Positions 20,194-29,938 of a stretch of 60,000 nucleotides of DNA are shown here, in pieces (positions within the stretch are counted from its first letter, which is position 1; every line of letters begins with the position of its first letter). This stretch comes from Bolinopsis microptera (taxonomy: Eukaryota; Ctenophora; Tentaculata; Lobata; Bolinopsidae). The translations under genes and the position numbers were made by a program. Location of the stretch: positions 312,001-372,000 of the forward strand of contig NC_087078.1 of assembly GCF_026151205.1 (NCBI RefSeq). The letters are read 5' to 3'. The notes under the pieces are model-generated. The model ran no database searches. It was not told the DNA's origin and worked only from the letters and a program-made list of their open reading frames with translations.

Positions 20194-23100
20194 ATGAGCG
20201 CTATGAGATTGCTGAGCTTGACTGTTGTGTTGTTCGCCCTCCACGCCTGTTGCTGGTCCAGACGCAGGAGATCACCTGCTGATGATACTACAGCTAAACG
20301 CGCCAAAAAAGCTAAACGATCTGGTGATTATCTATAATGCTAGAACTATAGTTACCATGACAACTACACTAGTTACCATGACAACTATAGTGATACACTT
20401 ATGCTATTATTGTTTAAAGATATTTTTTAAAAGCATGTCTAGTGGGTTTGACTAAGGTTGGAAGGTTAGAACCTCCTCTTTATAACCCTACTCTCCTCTA
20501 ACAGCACCAAGTGAGCTGCACCGTGAGCTGCACAGTGCGACAGTGCGGGAACATTGTCTCTACACCAGGAAGCGGGAGATGTGCGGGATACAGCTCTCTT
20601 GTGCCTGCTGCACTGCTCCTACTTTCGGGTAATTCTCATACTTAACTACAGCTCTCTTGTGCCTGCTGCACTGCCTCTACTTTCGGGTAATTCTCATACT
20701 TAACTACAGCTCTCTTGTGCCTGCTGCACTGCCCCTACTTTCGGGTAATTCTCATACTTAACTACAGCTCTCTTGTGCCTGCTGTACTGCCCCTACTTTC
20801 GGGTAATTCTCATACTTAACTACAGCTCTCTTGTGCCTGCTCCTACTTTCGGGTAATTCTCATACTTAACTACAGCTCTCTTGTGCCTGCTGCACTGCCC
20901 CTACTTTCGGGTAATTCTCATACTTAACTACAGCTCTCTTGTGCTTGCTGCACTGCCCCTACTTTCGGGTAATTCTCATACTTAACTACAGCTCTCTTGT
21001 GCCTGCTGCACTGCCCCTACTTTCGGGTAATTCTCATACTTAACTACAGCTCTCTTGTGCCTGCCTCTACTTTCGGGTAATTCTCATACTTAACTACAGC
21101 TCTCTTGTGCCTGCTGTACTGCCCCTACTTTCGGGTAATTCTCATACTTAACTACAGCTCTCTTGTGCCTGCACTGCCCTACTTTCGGGTAATTCTCATA
21201 CTTAACTACAGCTCTCTTGTGCCTGCTGCACTGCCCCTACTTTCGGGTAATTCTCATACTTAACTACAGCTCTCTTGTGCCTGCTGCACTGCCCCTACTT
21301 TCGGGTAATTCTCATACTTAACTACAGCTCTCTTGTGCCTGCTGCACTGCCCCTACTTTCGGGTAATTCTCATACTTAACTACAGCTCTCTTGTGCCTGC
21401 TGCACTGCCCCTACTTTCGGGTAATTCTCATACTTAACTACAGCTCTCTTGTGCCTGCTGCACTGCCCCTACTTTCGGGTAATTCTCATACTTAACTACA
21501 GCTCTCTTGTGCCTGCTGCACTGCCCCTACTTTCGGGTAATTCTCATACTTAACTACAGCTCTCTTGTGCCTGCTGCACTGCCCCTACTTTCGGGTAATT
21601 CTCATACTTAACTACAGCTCTCTTGTGCCTGCTGCACTGCCCCTACTTTCGGGTAATTCTCATACTTAACTACAGCTCTCTTGTGCCTGCTGCACTGCCC
21701 CTACTTTCGGGTAATTCTCATACTTAACTACAGCTCTCTTGTGCCTGCTGCACTGCCCCTACTTTCGGGTAATTCTCATACTTAACTACAGCTCTCTTGT
21801 GCCTGCTGCACTGCCCCTACTTTCGGGTAATTCTCATACTTAACTACAGCTCTCTTGTGCCTGCTGCACTGCCCCTACTTTCGGGTAATTCTCATACTTA
21901 ACTACAGCTCTCTTGTGCCTGCTGCACTGCCCCTACTTTCGGGTAATTCTCATACTTAACTACAGCTCTCTTGTGCCTGCTGCACTGCTCCTACTTTCGG
22001 GTAATTCTCATACTTAACTACAGCTCTCTTGTGCCTGCTGCACTGCCCCTACTTTCGGGTAATTCTCATACTTAACTACAGCTCTCTTGTGCCTGCTGCA
22101 CTGCCCCTACTTTCGGGTAATTCTCATACTTAACTACAGCTCTCTTGTGCCTGCTGCACTGCCCCTACTTTCGGGTAATTCTCATACTTAACTACAGCTC
22201 TCTTGTGCCTGCTGCACTGCCCCTACTTTCGGGTAATTCTCATACTTAACTACAGCTCTCTTGTGCCTGCTGCACTGCCCCTACTTTCGGGTAATTCTCA
22301 TACTTAACTACAGCTCTCTTGTGCCTGCTGCACTGCCCCTACTTTCGGGTAATTCTCATACTTAACTACAGCTCTCTTGTGCCTGCTGCACTGCCCCTAC
22401 TTTCGGGTAATTCTCATACTTAACTACAGCTCTCTTGTGCCTGCTGCACTGCCCCTACTTTCGGGTAATTCTCATACTTAACTACAGCTCTCTTGTGCCT
22501 GCTGCACTGCCCCTACTTTCGGGTAATTCTCATACTTAACTACAGCTCTCTTGTGCCTGCTGCACTGCCCCTACTTTCGGGTAATTCTCATACTTAACTA
22601 CAGCTCTCTTGTGCCTGCTGCACTGCCCCTACTTTCGGGTAATTCTCATACTTAACTACAGCTCTCTTGTGCCTGCTGCACTGCCCCTACTTTCGGGTAA
22701 TTCTCATACTTAACTACAGCTCTCTTGTGCCTGCTGCACTGCCCCTACTTTCGGGTAATTCTCATACTTAACTACAGCTCTCTTGTGCCTGCTGCACTGC
22801 CCCTACTTTCGGGTAATTCTCATACTTAACTACAGCTCTCTTGTGCCTGCTGCACTGCCCCTACTTTCGGGTAATTCTCATACTTAACTACAGCTCTCTT
22901 GTGCCTGCTGCACTGCCCCTACTTTCGGGTAATTCTCATACTTAACTACAGCTCTCTTGTGCCTGCTGCACTGCCCCTACTTTCGGGTAATTCTCATACT
23001 TAACTACAGCTCTCTTGTGCCTGCTGCACTGCCCCTACTTTCGGGTAATTCTCATACTTAACTACAGCTCTCTTGTGCCTGCTGCACTGCCCCTACTTTC

Positions 23101-26100
23101 GGGTAATTCTCATACTTAACTACAGCTCTCTTGTGCCTGCTGCACTGCCCCTACTTTCGGGTAATTCTCATACTTAACTACAGCTCTCTTGTGCCTGCTG
23201 CACTGCCCCTACTTTCGGGTAATTCTCATACTTAACTACAGCTCTCTTGTGCCTGCTGCACTGCCCTACTTTCGGGTAATTCTCATACTTAACTACAGCT
23301 CTCTTGTGCCTGCTGCACTGCCCCTACTTTCGGGTAATTCTCATACTTAACTACAGCTCTCTTGTGCCTGCTGCACTGCCCCTACTTTCGGGTAATTCTC
23401 ATACTTAACTACAGCTCTCTTGTGCCTGCTGCACTGCCCCTACTTTCGGGTAATTCTCATACTTAACTACAGCTCTCTTGTGCCTGCTGCACTGCCCCTA
23501 CTTTCGGGTAATTCTCATATTTAACTACAGCTCTCTTGTGCCTGCTGCACTGCCCCTACTTTCGGGTAATTCTCATACTTAACTACAGCTCTCTTGTGCC
23601 TGCTGCACTGCCCCTACTTTCGGGTAATTCTCATACTTAACTACAGCTCTCTTGTGCCTGCTGCACTGCCCCTACTTTCGGGTAATTCTCATACTTAACT
23701 ACAGCTCTCTTGTGCCTGCTGCACTGCCCCTACTTTCGGGTAATTCTCATACTTAACTACAGCTCTCTTGTGCCTGCTGCACTGCCCCTACTTTCGGGTA
23801 ATTCTCATATTTAACTACAGCTCTCTTGTGCCTGCTGCACTGCTCCTACTTTCGGGTAATTCTCATACTTAACTACAGCTCTCTTGTGCCTGCTGCACTG
23901 CCCCTACTTTCGGGTAATTCTCATACTTTTTAAATGCTGCAGGGGTTTATTTCTAATATTTCTAGGTTTTTGAATTCTGTTACTAGAAACTTTGCCTATA
24001 AGTAACGTAAACTAAGCCAAGGTGTTATTTGTTACAATTATCTCCGGGAATTATATCCCCGAAAAGTCGTGAACACTGAGCACTGATACAAGCTAACCAT
24101 GATTTCAGTAATTACTAGTAACCTACTCTAGTAACCTAGTAACCTAGTAACCTAGTAACCTAGTAACCTAGTAACCCAGTAACCCAGTAACTTAGTAACC
24201 TAGTAACCTGGTAACCTGGTAACCCAGTAATCCAGTAACTTAGTAACCTAGTAACCTAGTAACCTAGTAACCAGAACACATATGATTTCAGAGGCTGCTA
24301 CGACGGACACTTGATCGGTTACACAGACCAGAACACAAATGATTTCAAACAAGACTCTCAAAAGGAATACCTTAACGTCTTGGGTTAGTCAATTGTACAG
24401 GGGGAGGGAGGGGGGTTTGGACTTGTAGTTTATTCATAATTAGAACTTGTTGAGCATCCCTTCAAGCCTGATGAGCTTAGCTGATCATCTCAAATAGAGT
24501 CCAAGCGTGATTTTTCATCATCTTCCAGCTGATGAATAATTTAAATTTAAATTCCAACATTTTCAAATACTTCTTTAAAACTGCTTGATGGTCTATGAGA
24601 CAGCATTTATCTGAATTGGGAATTCTTCGAAAATGTCTCAGCAATTACTTGGAAACTTAAGAAGCAATATTTTAAGACGTCCGAAAAGCATCATCAATCC
24701 TTTATCTTACTTTGTGCGACCTTGTTGCTTGACAATCAGTCCAATAACCCACTTAAAAAAGTTAAAATGCTAATGAGCCACTACGCTGAGTTAAATACGG
24801 TTAAGTAGTTAGTTATACCTAAATACGCTGAGTCTGGGTTAAGTCAAACACATCTTACTATATATAAAGTTCCTGCTAGTTATACCTAAATAATACTACT
24901 AGTATAATACCCAGGTATTTTTAGTGTATATTATTATTACTCTGCAGTGGACGAGGTGGAGCACGAGCTATCTGACGAGGTAATAGGCTCACAAGACGAG
25001 GACGGTAACCATGGTTACAAAGAATGCAGTCTGTACCGGACTTACTTCTTAGGAGCCTACATCTGCCTTCCCTGGAACTTCCTTGCTATCACAGACATCA
25101 TTGACGTTACGAGTTAGTCATTCTATAAGTATAATTGTAGGCTAGGTTAGCTTTACCTCCTACTAGAGCTAGATGGGGAGGTAAAGTTGGAGGCTGATAA
25201 TTTACAAACACTCAAAAATCTTAGTTCCCACTTCCCACCTAGTAATAGTAGTGAAGTCACGTAAATTTGAGAACCAGACCTTAAAGCTATAAGGACAGTT
25301 AGCTGCGTGTACATGCTTGAATCAAGTGATAAACTGTTTAGTTGTGCAGACTATTAACTGCAATAATTAGCCGTCAACAGTGTCTAACAATTACATGTCA
25401 ATGTTTTTAACCCCTACATTGTACAACTAGTTATTTTTGCATTTTTTAATTTTAAATTTACAAAAATTTACAAAAGTTGTATTTCAGCTGACGGGGAGTG
25501 CTCAGTAGTGTTGCCCAACAAGTGTTACTATGACAACTACACTAGTTACCATGACAACAAGTGTAGTTGTCATGGTAACTAGTGTAGTTGTCATGGTACT
25601 TAGTAGTGTAACCATGATAACCAATGTATTTCAGCTGACGGGGAGTGCTCAGTAGTGTTGCCCAACAAGTGTGACAGTGAATTGGATCCTTATATGGAGT
25701 ATTGGGCTTCCTTCATCATAGGTAAATAGTTTGCGGTCCTCAGGTTAAGGTAAATTGTCTGGGATCCCCAGGTAAAGGTAAATTTGGGAAACAAAACGTT
25801 TATTGTCGGGGTTTATTATTATTATGGTTAATCTCCATTCCCATTCAAAATACGGCATTTTGGTTACTGACCATTGAAGTGTTTCTTCAACCTTCCGATC
25901 TATAAAAAAAACTTTAAAAACTAACAAACTAAACCTAGGTTCAATTATGCATTTGGAGTGAAAAAGATCTTTACAATTTAACACTTGTGTCAGATCAAAA
26001 CTGAAGTTTAAACAAGAATTTCGCCGCGGTTAAACCACGCACGATCAATTTTCCCTACGATGTACTTGTACCATTAATTCTTTTGAGTGAAAAGTGTGAC

Positions 26101-27087
26101 TGGAAAAAAATGCAACATATTTACATACTATGTTTTTAACAAATTAGTGAGAATCGTGCATGGTAAAAATTGACGATTTATTTGACCAATGTAGCGCCGC
26201 GCATCAACAATAAATGAATCCAGAAAATTGCGGAAAATAACTTTGCGAAGGAGGAATTTCACTGTAATTTATTAACACATGGCTAGCGTCGCGCGCAGCA
26301 TAACAGACGCTTCCTATACGCATAATTATTATAGGGGAGTGGTCTATATTGCGAAGGAGCAGACTTTTGTCATCACCGTAGGACCGTCAGGCCACCTCAT
26401 ATATCCAAATTCCAAACCCGATTACTTATTCCCTATGATCTTTTTGCCTTCGGCAAGAGTAGGGGAAAAAATCAATTATTCAACCAAAATTAGAAAACAT
26501 ACCAAAAATAAAGAATGATTTTAAAATGAGCATCAATTATGATCGACAATACGACCAACCTCTTTGAAGATGACTTCAATGACTCCCGTGACTTCTACCA
26601 TGTTTATTTCTTCGTATACTAATAGTAATACTCTAGTTCTTCTTCTTCATTCTCTGCTGTTAGATCTAGACTCAAGTTATTCCAGGCTTTTTAGTTATCA
26701 ACACTACTCAGCCTCAATTTTTGCAAAATTAATTTAACTGAAGCTGCAAAAGGTATATTCCAAGTCTAGTAAGGATTCTGCCTTGTTCGCACACGATAGT
26801 TGTCATGGTAACTAGTGTACTTGTCATGGTAACTAGTGTAGTTGTCATGGTAACTAGTTCACGATAGCTCCTGAATATCTCGACACTTGATATTTCATTA
26901 TTTTAGGGATTCATTATCTTCTTAAGTGTTCTGTAATAGTTTGAATGAAATGTATTGGAAGTAATATTCTGATTTTGTTATCTCCGCAGATTCAGAGAGC
27001 GCAGAAGAAGCAGAGAGATTGTTGCATCTTGCAGGGCACCAGTGTTCTTTTGAGGAGGCCAGATCTGAGATACAGTGCGTCTTGTGA
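20194..27087 (+). CDS. Secreted Cys-rich protein, about six exons, family unknown
   Basis: Exon 1 (20194-20323) encodes a signal peptide (MSAMRLLSLTVVLFALHACC) and a basic segment (WSRRRRSPADD, AKRAKKAKRS). Further exons are 20505-20628 (HCLYTRKREMCGIQLSCACC), about 24292 onward (GGCYDGHLIG), 24948-25112 (DEVEHELSDE, CSLYRTYFLGAYICLPWN), 25635-25721 (DGECSVVLPNKCDSELDP) and 26990-27087 (ending FEEARSEIQCVL, stop TGA). Phases agree except at the third exon. That exon joins in frame only if it ends at the donor ATCG|GTTACA near 24317 rather than at 24382. The paired cysteines suggest a disulfide-bonded extracellular protein, perhaps processed at the basic stretch. Three of its introns contain arrays flanked by copies of exon sequence. 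I do not recognise the family. Confidence 0.65.
20629..23928. repeat. 58-bp array carrying about 57 copies of an exon end and splice donor
   Basis: The unit is the last 40 bases of exon 2 (from TACAGCTCTCTTGTGCC to TACTTTCGG) plus the first 18 intron bases (GTAATTCTCATACTTAAC). The exon's own junction at 20628/20629 is the first member. A few early copies have short internal deletions; later copies are almost uniform. Each unit contains a donor (CGG|GTAATT) and an acceptor-like ACTACAG. Confidence 0.97.
24105..24272. repeat. GTAACCTAGTAACC array
   Basis: About 16 units of GTAACCTA/GTAACCCA spaced 9-10 bases apart. Just after it, CCAGAACACATATGATTTCA (24271-24290) forms the acceptor of the next exon and is an imperfect copy of sequence at 24328-24347 beyond it. 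Confidence 0.93.
24853..24879 (+). mobile_element. 27-base Helitron-like end-to-end footprint
   Basis: A|TCTTACTATATATAAAG joined directly to TTCCTGCTAG|T. The first part is identical to the left end at 28425 and the second to the right end at 32617-32626, so it looks like both termini of one family with nothing between them. Confidence 0.45.
25480..25672 (+). repeat. Duplicated acceptor plus exon start around a GTTACCATGACAAC array
   Basis: A segment starting GTATTTCAGCTGACGGGG and ending CCAACAAGTGT occurs at 25480-25525 and again at 25626-25672. The first copy reads into an array of ACTAGTTACCATGACAACTA-type units that also contains its inverted form (GTTGTCATGGTAAC). Only the second copy continues into the rest of exon 5. 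Confidence 0.93.
26795..26860. repeat. Three 26-bp copies of a GTTGTCATGGTAACTAGT unit
   Basis: Direct copies in the last intron of the secreted Cys-rich gene. Short matches ACGATAG lie on both sides (about 26791 and 26863), suggesting a small target duplication. Confidence 0.85.
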
Positions 27088-28160
27088 ACTGTTACCATGA
27101 CAACTTACTAAGACAACTGATTATGGAAAATTACCAAGACAACTGATTATGGAAACTTGACAAGAAAATTAACGCGAGTTCAACAGTACTGAACACGTGT
27201 TATATTGCCATGGTTGCCAACAAGCTCCTGCCCAACTACCTTATCGGCCCTTTTATGGACTGCCCTTATTTGGGCAATCCCAGCTATTCATAAATTTGGG
27301 CTGCTCACTATTATGGCTGCAGCTCACTCATCAACTTACAAATATTTTTGAAAACATACAATTTACAAAATATTCCTTTTGAAAAGCTTGCTCTTTTATG
27401 TGCACAATTAGGACCGTTTACACTTGGCACGCTCACAATTTGGTCTAGCTGAATTAGGGCAATATAACTACCAATCACATTGCTCGAAAGTGAACATAAA
27501 CTAACTTCAAGCTCTAGTAAAAGCATTGTTTTATGACGCTTAAAAGCCAAGAGAATAAATGAGCAAAACGAGAAGTGTGCGTTTTTGGGAGTTATAAATG
27601 ATTTCCCCTATCTGGGGGTGTTCAGCAAGCTCATTCCTTCTGAAAATGTGGAACACTTATTTTTAACATGTGTGTCTCAATCATGCATCATGGAGATGAA
27701 GTTGCCTCAAAAATGTCTTCTCCGCGGTTTTAACTTGAACTTTTGCTTGCCAACTTAAATATGTTATCTATGTTTAATTTACTTTAACTTATCAAGCTGT
27801 TCAGTTATATTTTTGTTTGTGTAAGTTTATTTGATCAGATAGATTACGAAGAAGTGTTAAATGCGAGTACGTTTTACAGCTATTATTGAATCTGAAATAA
27901 AATACAATACGTTTGTCTTATCTTATCTAAGACTTGTCTTCAAGTCTTTAGTGAGTTTTGAACAATAATATAGACAGTAACTATAGCAATGTGCGACATT
28001 TTGAATTGTGTACCTTTTTGTTTAGTTGCTGTTGTGCTATAATTATTGTAGTACGTATATCTCTATATCACTATTATAGTTATCATTTTACTTAGTTTGT
28101 GGTACGATGGCATATTGTCAACTCAGTTGATAAAAACAAGCACACCAAGAGAAAGGTCCA
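27088..28160. other. 3' flank with a possible LINE fragment
   Basis: No host exon is seen. Near 27640 the plus strand can be read as SENVEHLFLTC, which resembles the Cys/His tail of LINE reverse-transcriptase ORFs, but stops interrupt the surroundings. Support is weak. Confidence 0.3.
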
Positions 28161-28184
28161 GTGTAGTGGAATAGTGGCGTAACA

Positions 28185-28412
28185 AACGCCCCGCAGGGGG
28201 GGGGGGGGGGGCAATGGTAACGTTACGCCACCAGGGGGGGGGGGGGGGGGCAATGGTAACGTTACGCCCCGCAGGAGGGGGGCAATGGTAACGTTACGCC
28301 ACCAGGGGGGGGGGGGCAATGGTAACGTTACGCCCCACAGGAGGGGGCAATGGTAACGTTACGCCACCAGGGGGGGGGGGGGGGGGGGCAATGGTAACGT
28401 TACGCCACCAGG
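28185..28412. repeat. Poly-G / GGTAACGTTACGCC tandem array
   Basis: Five or so units of a G-run (6-18 G) followed by CAATGGTAACGTTACGCC and CCACCAG or CCGCAGG. GGTAACGTTACC is palindromic. The ends resemble the hAT-like element at 56045 (GTGGCGTAACG). Confidence 0.9.
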
Positions 28413-28736
28413 TTCAATGTTCCATCTTACTATATATAAAGCGAGACGATATATATATATATTTGAGACATTCAGTGAAACAGTAAAACACGAAATTCAC
28501 ATTAAGCTATCGATTGTGTAATCTTTACATGTCTCATTCTGAAAGCAAGTTTATTAAAATAACTGTTCTATGAAGTAAATTAAAAACATGACAAAAATAG
28601 ATCAATACTGAGATGGGAAATTTGTGAGTAAGTCTCATTCAATCATAAGATATAAACAAAAGATGCAGAGGTGAAAGTAAACATCAAAATGCAAGTGTCT
28701 GTGGAAAGATTAATATTAAAGCATATCATATAAAGG

Positions 28737-29666
28737 TCAATTTTTTATTTCATTAAGAGCACTACGTTTATTAAGTCCTCCAAAATCACTGAGGGTCATA
28801 AGCTGGTTTTGCCAAAATGATTCTCTTTCTTTAGCAACCCTACTTCTATCTTCTAAGGTTAAACATTTTATAAAATCTAGCTTTTCAAAAATAATAACCT
28901 CTATCTGATCGGATAACTCATTGTCAAACGTTTTTAAGGGCTCTTTGGTAAGATTATGGAACTGGTTATCGTTAAAATGACAAGAAATTTCACAACTCCT
29001 AACCGCTTTCCTAATATGTGATTTGTGGTTCTGCCATCTGGTCTTAAAATTGTTAACTGTGCTTCCTACTGAAGCACGTCTGCAGACTTTATCCCTTACT
29101 AGATAGCACACCCCTACTGTGTTGCAGTCTAGTTGTCCAATGATGTTAACAGTGTACCCCGAGTGGTAGCTCTGAGCTGTTTTTGATTCACAAATATACA
29201 TTCTACAGGCTTTACATCTGGAGTTACAATGATAACATCCCCCCTCTTCTATACTAGTAGGCAGAGCCACATTTTCAGTGTTAGAGTTTAAAGCTATAAC
29301 ATTACTATCTTCATGATACTTACGATCTTCTGAAAGTTTACTCGGAACTAAAGTTTCTTTGATAGTTTTATTACCACGATATGAAACAAATACTTTACTA
29401 GGCTGGATCACAGACTTTAAAAGGGGGTCTAGGCCAAGGATAAATTTATTCTTGTTAACTATTTTACCAATTGGAGGTAAGTTAGGGTCAAAATCACAAA
29501 CTAAAGGAAAACATCTTTCACTCTTCTTACTATTAGAGCTTGTAAGGTTTTTTGAAATCAGATCATCCCGTTTAAGTAACTCAACTTTCTCAAAGGATTT
29601 ATGGATAAGATCTTTATTGTAATTCCTATCTTCTAGATATTCACTAAATTCAATTTTACATTTCAA

Positions 29667-29710
<44 letters not shown>

Positions 29711-29723
29711 TTATCCGTGCCAT
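28737..29723 (-). CDS. Penelope-type GIY-YIG ORF, reverse transcriptase part absent
   Basis: 328 codons on the minus strand. The N-terminal KYIYIYIYIYIYMY is a translated (AT)n microsatellite, so the true start is lost. A Cys-rich region follows (CYHCNSRCKACRMY), then a GIY-YIG-like core (NTVGVCYLVRDKVCRRASVG, FKTRWQNHKSHI), and a C-terminal part with the expected glutamate (AKERESFWQNQL) and GGLNKRSALNEI. Penelope-like retroelements carry such a domain downstream of the reverse transcriptase, and here no transcriptase is seen upstream. The usual YVG is SVG, so nuclease activity is doubtful. It is probably a truncated and decaying copy. Confidence 0.7.
29675..29706. repeat. (AT)n microsatellite at the 5' border of the GIY-YIG ORF
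   Basis: About 16 TA units exactly where the retroelement-type coding sequence stops. A shorter run lies at 28450-28462 near the other end. Confidence 0.95.
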
Positions 29724-29938
29724 TTTACTGACACCACGGCATCAACTTTAACACGACTTTCCGCAAAAACCGTAAAAGATATACAACTGAAACTTTTTTG
29801 ACTGGGTCAAATGCTTGAATGGCCTTCAAATCAGCATGAAAAAATAAAAATTGGCCAAGAAATAGGAGTTTTAGAGCCCAAAATTTGGACCCCCAAGTGG
29901 TGTCAAAAACGCGAATTAAATAGGTAATGATTATTTAA

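Noticed and set aside
26279-26518. 79-codon ORF starting MASVARSITDASY
   Set aside because: Lies inside an intron of the secreted Cys-rich gene, with no splice motifs or recognised domain; probably chance or an old repeat.
28092-28319. Proline-rich minus-strand ORF
   Set aside because: Translation of the poly-G/C tandem array.
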